Assembly (NCBI RefSeq): GCF_001044425.1
Contig: NZ_LFML01000068.1
Location: 160,371 to 224,370 of the forward strand
Reading direction: 5' to 3'
Length of the DNA stretch: 64,000 nt
DNA from: Streptomyces roseus
GTDB lineage: Bacteria; Actinomycetota; Actinomycetes; Streptomycetales; Streptomycetaceae
Part shown: positions 1 to 7,948 of the stretch, piece after piece
Numbering within the stretch: position 1 is the first letter of the stretch
Layout of the letters: every line of letters starts with the position of its first letter
Position numbers and translations under genes: made by a program
The notes under the pieces: model-generated
Database searches by the model: none
What the model was told of the DNA's origin: nothing
What the model saw: only the letters and a program-made list of their open reading frames with translations

Positions 1-2
1 AC

Positions 3-1232
3 GGCCGTGTCCTCTTCGTCCGCCACACCCTGCCCGGCGAGAAGGTCATCGCGCGCGTGACGGAAGGCGAGGCGGACTCCCGCTTCCTGCGCGCCGACGC
101 GATCACGGTCGTGGAGGCGTCCAAGGACCGGGTCGAGGCCCCGTGCCCGTACGCCGGCCCCGGCAAGTGCGGCGGCTGCGACTGGCAGCACGCCAAGCCG
201 GGCGCCCAGCGCCGGCTCAAGGGCGAGGTCGTCGCCGAGCAGCTGCTGCGGCTCGCCGGGCTCACCCCGGAGGAGGCCGGCTGGGACGGTACGGTCATGC
301 CGGCCGAGGGCGACAAGCTGCCCGCGGGCCAGGTCCCGCAGTGGCGCACCCGCGTCCAGTACGCCATCGACGAGACCGGCCGCGCGGGCCTACGCAAGCA
401 CCGCTCGCACGACATCGAGCCGGTCGACCACTGCATGATCGCGGCGCCGGGCGTCAGCGAGTTGGGCATCGAGAAGCAGGACTGGCCCCAGATGGCCACG
501 GTCGAGGCGATCGCCGCGACCGGCTCCCAGGACCGCCAGGTCGTCCTCACCCCGCGCCCGGGCGGCCGCCTCCCGCTCGTGGAGCTCGACAAGCCGGTCT
601 CGGTCCTGCGGGTCGAGGAGAAGGACGGCGGGGTCCACCGGGTCCACGGCCGCCCCTTCGTCCGGGAGCGCGCGGACGGCCGTACGTACCGCGTCGGCAT
701 GGGCGGCTTCTGGCAGGTCCACCCGCAGGCCGCCGACACCCTGATCAAGGCCGTCATGCAGGGCCTGATGCCGCGCAAGGGCGAGATGGCCCTCGACCTC
801 TACTGCGGCGTGGGCATCTTCGCGGGGGCCCTCGCCGAACGCCTGGGCGAGACGGGCGCGGTGCTCGGCATCGAGTCGACGAAGCGCGCGGTCGAGGACG
901 CCAGGCACAACCTGGCGGACTTCCCCCGGGTCCGCATCGAGCAGGGCAAGGTGGAGTCGGTCCTCCCGAAGACCGGGATCACCGAGTGCGACCTGGTCGT
1001 CCTGGACCCCCCGCGGGCGGGCGCGGGCAAGCAGACGGTCCGCCATGTGGCGGGCCTGAACGCCCGCCGCATCGCGTACGTGGCCTGCGACCCGGCGGCC
1101 CTGGCCCGCGACCTGGCGTACTTCAAGGAAGCCGGCTACAAGCCCCGCACCCTCCGCGCCTTCGACCTCTTCCCGATGACCCACCACGTGGAGTGCGTGG
1201 CGATCCTGGAGCCGATCCGCGAAGACGCCTGA
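3..1232 (+). CDS. Class I SAM-dependent RNA methyltransferase, TrmA/RumA family (5' end outside window)
   Basis: Methylates C5 of a uridine in RNA (rRNA or tRNA) using SAM. The reading frame is open from the first bases of the window, where a TRAM-like segment (GRVLFVRHTLPGEKV) precedes the GTG at 57, so the gene starts upstream and is 5'-truncated by the window edge. Visible marks are a C-x7-C-x2-C cluster (CPYAGPGKCGGC) followed by DHC, matching the [4Fe-4S] site of RumA; the SAM motif LDLYCGVGIFAGALAE; VVLDPPRAGAG; and YVACDPAALARDL, which holds the catalytic cysteine. It ends in TGA at 1230-1232. The family is secure. Whether the target is rRNA or tRNA cannot be told from sequence. Confidence 0.9.
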   Translation, partial: GRVLFVRHTLPGEKVIARVTEGEADSRFLRADAITVVEASKDRVEAPCPYAGPGKCGGCDWQHAKPGAQRRLKGEVVAEQLLRLAGLTPEEAGWDGTVMPAEGDKLPAGQVPQWRTRVQYAIDETGRAGLRKHRSHDIEPVDHCMIAAPGVSELGIEKQDWPQMATVEAIAATGSQDRQVVLTPRPGGRLPLVELDKPVSVLRVEEKDGGVHRVHGRPFVRERADGRTYRVGMGGFWQVHPQAADTLIKAVMQGLMPRKGEMALDLYCGVGIFAGALAERLGETGAVLGIESTKRAVEDARHNLADFPRVRIEQGKVESVLPKTGITECDLVVLDPPRAGAGKQTVRHVAGLNARRIAYVACDPAALARDLAYFKEAGYKPRTLRAFDLFPMTHHVECVAILEPIREDA

Positions 1233-1279
1233 CCGGGGTCTTCTGCAGACGCGTCGGCCTCGTCGTGTCCGCAGAAGGC

Positions 1280-1700
1280 TTATGAGGAGGACCCGGTGTG
1301 GAAGCGCACCGGGCCTTCCAGGCTGCTGCGTGCTCCGTCGAAATCGGCGAGGTGCGCCGAGTCGGTTGCCGCCGCGAGTCTGTGGGGCAATCGGCTGAGA
1401 ACTTGTGGCCGCGCACCGCCCGGGGGTCGACGTCGGGCGACACCAAAGCCGCACCTCCGTTAACGTGGTCGGCGATCGACGGCAGCGTCGCTGCGTGTCG
1501 AGTTCGCGCGGTAGCCGGCCCACGTCCACCAGCGCACATCCCTGCCCAGACGAGTGATCAGGGACGCGCCAGGGTGCGCCACGTCCGGCGCATCCGCCTC
1601 TCGCCATTCGGCGAGGCATGCGTCCGCACGCCGGGTCAGAGAGACCGGGGGCTGTGCTTTCAGCTCGGTCGTGCAGGCGCCGCCGGGGGTGATGACGAGG
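1280..1700 (-). pseudogene. Frameshifted C-terminal remnant of a superfamily II (DEAD/DEAH-type) helicase
   Basis: No intact gene lies between 1233 and about 1999, but the minus strand reads as a decayed protein end in three frames. One frame gives SLTRRADACLAEWRE and then RWWTWAGYRANST (about 1690-1497). A shift near 1496 continues as AATLPSIAD and KFSADCP. A second shift near 1384 continues as HRLAAATDSAHLADFDGARS and runs to a TAA at 1280-1282. Joined, the order WWTWAGYRAN, KFS.LP..LA, HLADFDGAR resembles, from memory, the C-terminal tail of actinobacterial DEAD/DEAH helicases. With two frameshifts and no 5' part it cannot make a product. From about 1700 to 1999 I see nothing convincing. 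Confidence 0.5.
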
Positions 1701-1999
1701 AGAGCGATCTCGCGGACGTGTCCTGTTCGCGGTGAGGGCGAAGCAACCAGGCACGCCACGGATCCGGGAGCTTCTCCCGGATGGGCTCCAAACCGCGGTG
1801 TTCGTGATCGTATTTGGACTCGGTGTAGCCACGTGTGATCCGGCCATGATGGCCATGGTTTCGGCCGACGGCCGTGGCGGCGTACCTGGACGTCGCGACG
1901 TTCCTTAAGATCACCGGAACCGAAATGCGGCCCGACGGGCTTCCGACGAGGACATGCCCCCACCCGCACGAGTCACTCGTGCCCTGGGGGAACCACCAC

Positions 2000-4129
2000 G
2001 TGTCCATGCTTTTGCTGAAGTTGTCGGCACAAGATCTGCTCACGCTGAACGCTCGCCGCCGTATGGTCCCGCACCTTGCCGCCCGATGGCGGCATTTCCG
2101 GGGAGCCGACGCTTCGCTGTCCGAGCGGTCCGCATGGGCGGAGAGCCTGGTGAGCCTTGCGAACGACCTCGTTGCGGCAGGGCGCGGGAACGTGGAGATG
2201 ATCGTCGAATGCGCCGCGACGATCGACGAGGGTGACCGGCCCGGTGATCCCCGGCTCATCGACGTCGTCCTGGTGGGCCGGCATCCGGAGCGGAGCGGGC
2301 CGTCCGTGCAGTTGGTCGAGTTGAAGCGCTGGTCGATGGTGACGCGGGTGGAACGGGCCACCGCGGAGCTTGTCCACGTGACGGGAATGGGCGAGAAGAA
2401 GCACCCGGCTCTTCAATTGCGCGAGTACTACAGGGCGTTCACGAGCGAACGCGGACCCTTCGGGAACGTCGACTTCGCGTGCGGTGGTTTCGCCTACCTG
2501 CACAACGCCACGGAGGATTCGGTGCGCCCCCTGATCGACGTGGATGCACCGGTGGGCGCCTACGCACATGTCTACACGCGTGACCGGCGGGAGCAGTTGC
2601 TGTCCGCCCTCCGCCGGCACTTCGCGGAAGACGGTGCCATGTCCCAAGCGGAGACCATGCTGCAGAGGATGGGGCTGCGTAACACGCCCCTGCTCGACGC
2701 GATGATCGAGTCCCGCGGAGACGACACCGTATTCACCCTGCGGGGAGCGCAGAAAGAGGTCGCTGATCAAGTCCTGGAGGCTGCCGCGAAGGTACTCCCG
2801 GATCCCGAACGTCCTGCCCTCGTCCCGGACGAACGGCGCGTGGTCTTCCTGGTGACCGGTGGAGCCGGTACGGGCAAGAGCGCGATCGGCCTCCAGATCA
2901 AAGCGGAACTGGAGGCGCAGGGGCGGACGGTCAAGTACGCCAGCGGTAGCAGGGCCTTCAACGGAGCACTTCAGGAGCACGTCGGTTACGGAGACCGGGA
3001 GTTCAGGGAGTCCTTCACCTACTTCAGTAGCTTCGTCACTCCGCCGGACCCGCCGCTGGACGTGTTGATCTGCGATGAGGCGCACCGTCTGCGCGATCGG
3101 TCCACGAACCGGTTCTGGAAGCCGGAGGACTGGGGCACCGGCCCGCAGGTCGACGAGCTTCTGGCGGCTGCCCGGCTCACCGTCTTCTTCCTCGACGAGG
3201 GCCAGTCGGTCCGGCCGAACGAGGTCGGCACCGCAGCCCTCATCGAGGACGCGGCCAGGAGGCACGACGCCCGACTCGTCCCGAGCAATCTCCGGGAGCA
3301 GTTCCGGTGTGGCGGCAGCGACGAGTACATCCGGTGGGTACGGGCGATGCTCGGAGTCTCTGGCGAGCCCGTCGAGCAGTGGCGGCCGGACGGGCTGATG
3401 CACATCGAAGTGGCGGACACTCCCGAGGAGCTCGAACGGATCATCCGTACCGAAGCGCTGGCGGGCGCGTCCGGACGGATCGTCGCGGGCTACTGCTGGC
3501 CCTGGACGAAACCGCTCGGCAAAGAACGCCGACTCGAGGCCGATGTACGGATCGGTGACTGGCACCGTCCGTGGAACGCCGACAGTGACAGCTATTGCGC
3601 CGGAGGTCAGGCGCCTCCGGCGAAGACCTGGTCCGTCGATGCGAACGGGCTCGGACAGATCGGCTGCGTGTACACGGCGCAAGGTCTCGAATGGGACTGG
3701 TGCGGGGTGATCATGGGCGAGGACATGGTGCGCCGTGGAGACAAGTGGGTCTTTCGCCGGGGCAAAGAGTGCAAGGAAGAGGGCTCGAAGATCAAGCGGG
3801 TGGGTCTGCCCGGCTCGTTCGACCCCAAGGTGCGACCGGGCAGCGTTGACGAGGAGGAATTCGGCCGACTGATCCGCCACGCCTACCACGTGCTGATGAC
3901 CAGGGCCAGCCGCGCAACGGTCCTCTACTCCACCGATGCCGAGACGCGTGCCTACCTCAAGGAACTCGTCGGTGAAGTCGAGATCCACGACTTGCGTCCC
4001 ACCTGGGCGAACCTGCCACCGGAGGCCCGCAAGCCGCATCTTCCGAGGCCGCGCCGAGGAGCGGGCGGTCGAAGCAAGCGGAAGCGGAAGGCGAAGGAGA
4101 CGAAGGGCCCGGACCTGAAGCTGTTCTGA
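2000..4129 (+). CDS. PD-(D/E)XK nuclease-like / DUF2075 superfamily I helicase fusion protein (copy 1)
   Basis: Predicted nucleic-acid nuclease-helicase of 709 aa, related to Schlafen-type DUF2075 proteins. The N-terminal part carries a restriction-like core: EMIVE (about 66-70), IDVVL (D88) and VELKRW (E107, K109). The helicase part has Walker A GGAGTGKS (about 287-294), Walker B VLICDEAH (about 355-362), QFRCGGSDEYIRW, and GCVYTAQGLEWDW (about 555), then LMTRA and YSTDAETRAYL. It ends in a lysine/arginine-rich tail. I chose GTG 2000 because GGGGGA lies 9 nt upstream and it aligns with the start of the convergent paralog; GTG 1874 would add 42 unconserved residues. Third positions are less G/C-biased than in neighbours, suggesting acquisition. 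A role in phage defence or DNA repair is inference. Confidence 0.8.
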   Translation: MSMLLLKLSAQDLLTLNARRRMVPHLAARWRHFRGADASLSERSAWAESLVSLANDLVAAGRGNVEMIVECAATIDEGDRPGDPRLIDVVLVGRHPERSGPSVQLVELKRWSMVTRVERATAELVHVTGMGEKKHPALQLREYYRAFTSERGPFGNVDFACGGFAYLHNATEDSVRPLIDVDAPVGAYAHVYTRDRREQLLSALRRHFAEDGAMSQAETMLQRMGLRNTPLLDAMIESRGDDTVFTLRGAQKEVADQVLEAAAKVLPDPERPALVPDERRVVFLVTGGAGTGKSAIGLQIKAELEAQGRTVKYASGSRAFNGALQEHVGYGDREFRESFTYFSSFVTPPDPPLDVLICDEAHRLRDRSTNRFWKPEDWGTGPQVDELLAAARLTVFFLDEGQSVRPNEVGTAALIEDAARRHDARLVPSNLREQFRCGGSDEYIRWVRAMLGVSGEPVEQWRPDGLMHIEVADTPEELERIIRTEALAGASGRIVAGYCWPWTKPLGKERRLEADVRIGDWHRPWNADSDSYCAGGQAPPAKTWSVDANGLGQIGCVYTAQGLEWDWCGVIMGEDMVRRGDKWVFRRGKECKEEGSKIKRVGLPGSFDPKVRPGSVDEEEFGRLIRHAYHVLMTRASRATVLYSTDAETRAYLKELVGEVEIHDLRPTWANLPPEARKPHLPRPRRGAGGRSKRKRKAKETKGPDLKLF

Positions 4130-4148
4130 CGCACAACGCCGAGGAAGT

Positions 4149-4177
4149 GGGTGGCGGGCTCTCCGGGCCCGTCACCC
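4149..4177. terminator. Hairpin between copy-1 helicase gene and the small membrane ORF
   Basis: An 11-bp stem (GGGTGGCGGGC at 4149-4159 pairing with GCCCGTCACCC at 4167-4177, one mismatch) with a 7-nt loop. It starts 20 nt after the stop of the plus-strand gene and sits next to the stop of the minus-strand small ORF, so it could terminate from both sides. There is no U-tract, as is usual in Streptomyces. Confidence 0.55.
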
Positions 4178-4184
4178 GCCTGCG

Positions 4185-4313
4185 TCAGAAGAGCAGGCTC
4201 GCAACCGCGGCCAGAGCCGCCACCAGAAGGTTGGAGACGACTCCCGCAGCGATGTCGATCAGGATCTCGCGGATCCGCTCACGACGCGCAGACTTGTACT
4301 CGACCGAGGTCAT
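4185..4313 (-). CDS. 42-aa predicted single-pass membrane peptide
   Basis: This short ORF sits on the strand of the second nuclease-helicase gene, 189 nt beyond its stop. It begins MTSVEYKSARRERIREIL with a basic, charged N-terminus and continues into a hydrophobic stretch (about residues 20-42: IAAGVVSNLLVAALAAVASL, then LF) long enough for one membrane helix. A GGAG lies 7 nt before the ATG at 4313, which supports this start over the longer frame from 4409. I recall similar 40-residue Streptomyces membrane peptides of unknown function (DUF6408-like) but cannot confirm the family here. A toxin-like or anchoring role beside the helicases is only a guess. Confidence 0.6.
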   Translation of the reverse strand: MTSVEYKSARRERIREILIDIAAGVVSNLLVAALAAVASLLF

Positions 4314-4502
4314 GGCCACTCCAGAGCAGTGAGATGCGGAATGGCAGGGGGACGCCCTACCGGGTATCCACGCCCACGTCAGGTGTCGCCACCTGACGGG
4401 CACAACCATTCAGCATTCGCCACCTGTTGGAGCCGGCCCATGCACCACCGCCTCGTACCCTCCGGGAAGGTGCGCAGCCCAATGATGTTAACCCCTTCGG
4501 GA

Positions 4503-6395
4503 TCATCGGGCTGTGGGAATCAGTGAGCGAAGCTTCGCGCGGGTCTCGGCGTCCGTCGAGTAGACGACCGTTCCGATCATGCCGCGGGTCAGGAGCACCT
4601 TATAGGTGTTGCGGATGAGGCGGTCGACATCATCATCCGGTGTCGCCTTGGTGAAGGAAGGGTCCTTCGAGGCGGTACGGTCGGCCACCCAGCGGTCGGT
4701 CCGCCAGACCAGGTCGGGGCCTATGATCACGCCCGACCAGTCGTACTCGAAGCCCTGGGCGGTGTAGACGCAGCCGACCTGGCCGAACCCCGCGGGTTCG
4801 GTCGCCCAGAGCGGAGCCGGCGGTGCGCCCAGAAAGGATCGGTCGCCGTACAGGTTCCACGGCCTCGACCAATTGCCGATGACCACGTCCGGGGGGAGTG
4901 ACGTCATCGACGGAGTGATCTTCGTGGTCCACTTCCAGCAGTAGCCGGCGGAGAGCCGGGCGCCGTACCCAAGCGCACGTTTGCCGCCGAGGAACTCCTC
5001 CAGCTCCTGCGGGCTGTCCACTGTCAGCAGCTCCAGCTTGCCGTCGGGCTCCCATTCGATCGGTCCCTCGCCCTCCAGGCCCAGGAGACCGGTCACCCAA
5101 CGCAAGTAGGCGTCGCTGCCTCCACACCGGAACTGGCTGTCCAGCTTCACCAGCGTGAAGTCCACTCCTTGTTCGGCCGCAGCCTGGCTGATCTGCTCGA
5201 CCGTTCCCATCTCGCCGGGACGCACCACCTGGTGCTGGTCGAGGAGGAAAACCGGTACCCGTGCCGCGTCGATAAGCTCCGCCACCTGGGGGCGTCCCGT
5301 GCGCAGGGAGGCCTTCGTGTAGCGGTTGGCGGAGGTCTTGCGGAGCCGGTGTGCCTCGTCGCACACGAGCACCTCGATGCCGTTGGGCTCGGCCTCCATG
5401 AAGCTGTTGAAGTAACGGAACAGGCGCTGGACCTCGGGCTTGCGGGTGCCCGCAACCTTGCGCATGGTCTTCGTGAACGATTGCGATCCGGTGGCGTGGA
5501 GGGCCGATACTCCGCGCCGGTACAGGTCGCCGAGTACGGACAGGGCGATCACGCTCTTGCCCGATCCGGGGCCGCCGGTCACGACGACCACCTGCTTGCG
5601 GTTGGAGCGGTGCGCCCTGCGCACCGCCGCCATCACCGTCTCGTAGGCGACCCGCTGTTCGTCCAGCAGGACGAACTGCTCCCGGTCGCGGACCTCGTTG
5701 GCGGCCACGGTCATCAGCTGTTTGGACGGCCGCACCCTGGCCTGCAGGAGATCGTCGGCGGCGGCTGCGCCAGGCTTTGCGGCCAGCTTCGAACGCAGGA
5801 AATCGAGGAACGCACCGCGCTGATCAGCGGTGAACATGCGGCCGCGGCGGTCCTCCTCGACTTCGCGCAGCCCGGAGACCCTGACCTCGGCTGCGTTGTG
5901 GAGGAAAGCCACTCCGGCGACGGAGTCGGGGCTCTGTTCGAGGGCCCCGTTGAACGAGACCAGGTAGTCGCAGTAGCCCCGTACCTGTTCGATGGGGTTC
6001 AGTACGGGCTCGCGGTAGGAGGGCACGCTGCACCGCAGCGGATCGTCGTCCACAGGCTGGGCCTCGGTCCACTGCTTGAGTTCCACGACGACGTACGATG
6101 GTTCGCCGGAAACCGGATGCACACCGGCCAGTACCACGTCCGCGCGCTTGCTCGTCAGCGGCAGCCCGTACTCCAGCAGCATCTCGACCTCACCGAGACC
6201 CGCTTCCACCAGAGCGTGGGTGAGGGCGGGAATGCTGCGCTCCCAGGAGCGAACCTCCGCAGCGTGCGGCTTGTGGCCGTGCCGGTGAAGGAAGTTCTCG
6301 CTGAGTAGCTCCGCCAGCCGGCTCTCAAGGCGAGTGCGGTTGGCCAAGGACGCGGCGGACTCACGGAACAGCAAGAAATCGCCCCCAGGCAGCAC
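4503..6395 (-). CDS. PD-(D/E)XK nuclease-like / DUF2075 superfamily I helicase fusion protein (copy 2)
   Basis: This 630-aa paralog of the plus-strand gene converges on it. It shares the N-terminal nuclease-like core (EMLLE, ADVVLAG, VVELKQW), Walker A GGPGSGKS, Walker B VLVCDEAHRLRK, SQFRCGGSDAYLRWV, VGCVYTAQGFEYDWSGV, LLTRG and VYSTDAETRAKLR. It lacks the basic C-terminal tail of copy 1. The start is GTG at 6393-6395; the product begins MLPGGDFLLF. The two proteins are clearly homologous but diverged, so this is not a recent duplication. Two full-length copies arranged tail to tail suggest they may act as a pair or on related substrates. Family membership is firm; biological role is unknown. 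Confidence 0.8.
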   Translation of the reverse strand: MLPGGDFLLFRESAASLANRTRLESRLAELLSENFLHRHGHKPHAAEVRSWERSIPALTHALVEAGLGEVEMLLEYGLPLTSKRADVVLAGVHPVSGEPSYVVVELKQWTEAQPVDDDPLRCSVPSYREPVLNPIEQVRGYCDYLVSFNGALEQSPDSVAGVAFLHNAAEVRVSGLREVEEDRRGRMFTADQRGAFLDFLRSKLAAKPGAAAADDLLQARVRPSKQLMTVAANEVRDREQFVLLDEQRVAYETVMAAVRRAHRSNRKQVVVVTGGPGSGKSVIALSVLGDLYRRGVSALHATGSQSFTKTMRKVAGTRKPEVQRLFRYFNSFMEAEPNGIEVLVCDEAHRLRKTSANRYTKASLRTGRPQVAELIDAARVPVFLLDQHQVVRPGEMGTVEQISQAAAEQGVDFTLVKLDSQFRCGGSDAYLRWVTGLLGLEGEGPIEWEPDGKLELLTVDSPQELEEFLGGKRALGYGARLSAGYCWKWTTKITPSMTSLPPDVVIGNWSRPWNLYGDRSFLGAPPAPLWATEPAGFGQVGCVYTAQGFEYDWSGVIIGPDLVWRTDRWVADRTASKDPSFTKATPDDDVDRLIRNTYKVLLTRGMIGTVVYSTDAETRAKLRSLIPTAR

Positions 6396-6705
6396 GGAGT
6401 AGCTCGTGCGGGTGGGGGCGTGTCCTTCGGTGCCACGTGAAGTGGAGCGGAAGCCCGGCGGGCCGCTGAGATTGTCTTCGTCATCCTATGGCAGTGCGTG
6501 GATCATGCAGTCAGGCGGCGAATCACGATCCGAGGCTAGGGGGCGTCGGGACCGTTCGCTGAACGTGCCGGGCGCAACAGCGGTACAGCCGTTTCTCCGG
6601 AAGCTCGAATGATGGCCGAAAGGGCACCCTTTCCTCGTTCGTCGCGAATGCTCACCCTGGTGCCGGAGGGGTAGCTCGCGGGCAGCGCCAAAGGGGGAAG
6701 CCGCC
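6396..6705. other. Intergenic region between divergent helicase copy 2 and beta-family pseudogene
   Basis: About 310 bp with no gene I can support. The ORFs here have unnatural composition and no ribosome binding site. It must hold the promoter of the minus-strand helicase gene; reading that strand, TAGGAT near 6484-6489 could be a -10 box, but I see no convincing -35 at 17 nt. A good GGGGGAAG Shine-Dalgarno at 6693-6700 belongs to the following pseudogene. Confidence 0.35.
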
Positions 6706-7744
6706 ATGACCGGGCCGCTGTACGTTCCTGTCCTACCGACCCGGCCGCATGCGGTCGCCGCCTACTCTCGACTCCAGCCGGCCGCCCAGAATGCACTGGC
6801 GCCCGTTTGAAACCTGCCGCCGCGCCCAGGACTGTCGCCGGCGGAGCTCGCCGCGCAGGTCCGTAGGGGATCTGGCCGCGGTGTCCAGGGTCCAGCGATA
6901 CCGTCCTGCGTGGCTGGATGCCCCCTTCGCCGGCACGGAGGAGTTGCCCGTACTCGCAAAGCTGTTGCCCGAAGCTGGCTCCTTCGGGCCGTTGCGCCCG
7001 GTGACCGGGCCGGGAAGGCCCGAGGCACAGCAGGCCGTGGCACTGGAGACGGCCCGGGCGGCCGGTGACGGGCTGGGGGTACGCGTTCGGGTTCTGGGGG
7101 AGTGGGACAGCCGTACCAGCGACGATGTTCGCCACCTGCTCCAGCGGTCCGACCCGGTAGTCCGGGTGGATCTCCTCTTGGACCTGGGCGCCGTTCGCGC
7201 CGACAGGCCCGACGCGGGCAAAGAGGCACTGCGCGCCTTGGATTCTCTCGTCCCGCTCGCTCCCTGGCGAACTGCCGCTGTCCTCGGCGGCGGATTCCCC
7301 CACGTCTCAGCCGACATGCTGGACCACGGATTGTGCGAAGTGCCCCGAACGGATTGGCGCATATGGCACGAGATAGGTGTCAGCGGTCGTTCGTACCGCG
7401 AACTGCTCAGCTACCGTGACTACGGGATCCAGCCCGCCGAAGCCATCAGCCGGGCCCCTCGCTCAGGTGGTGGACCGTCCTGGGGCTTCTTGCGCTACAC
7501 GCTCGACGGGAGCTTCGTGCTCGGCAGGATGCTTGCCTCGGGCAACACCCGGACCGCGCGCAACCGTGCAATCGCCCATGAGTACCTCGCACATCCGGGC
7601 TTCCGGGGCGCGGCTGCCAGCGGCGGCGAGAGCTGGTTGCGTGACTGCGCGCAGGGTCTCGGCCGAGGGGGAACGGGGAACTTCAGTACCTGGCTGCGGG
7701 TCGGGAACTTACAGCACATGACCTATGCCGTGAGGCAGCTGTGA
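6706..7744 (+). pseudogene. Beta-family protein gene, broken by an in-frame TGA and a +1 frameshift
   Basis: With ATG 6706 and GGGGGAAG just upstream, the frame reads MTGPLYVPVLPTRPHAVAAY and reaches TGA at codon 35 (6808-6810), where NLPPRPGLSP follows directly; the ancestral codon was probably TGG. It then reads ELAAQVRR to a GGGG run at 6866-6869, after which the sense continues one frame over as DLAAVSRVQRYRPAWLD. From there the frame is open to 7744 with the family's C-terminal signature (GVSGRSYRELLSYRDYGIQP, WGFLRYTLDGSFVL). Beta-family proteins occur in phages and bacterial accessory regions with no settled function. A TTA codon lies in the C-terminal part. Two independent lesions indicate a pseudogene unless the assembly is wrong. 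Confidence 0.75.
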
Positions 7745-7948
7745 CTGCATGGATCCCCGCCGACGTGCAGGACCGATCCGCTCCCGGCGGCCCCCGTGGG
7801 TGCGGCCGAGGAGCATCAACAGACCGCGCAGCATGGCGGAGATCGGGGGATGTGCTCCGAGGATGGCTCTGCGCATTGGCGGCGCCATGACCGGAGAGCG
7901 CGGCCGTCTCTCCCCCCGCCCGCGGACCGTGGCCCGGGTCGTGCGGAG

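Noticed and set aside
1298..1735. Plus-strand 145-codon ORF in the gap after the methyltransferase
   Set aside because: The opposite strand carries recognisable helicase remnants, and this ORF has no ribosome binding site or family-like composition.
6808..6810. TGA in the beta-family gene as selenocysteine or programmed readthrough
   Set aside because: A second, independent frameshift follows 60 nt later and no SECIS-like hairpin is evident, so pseudogene decay is simpler.
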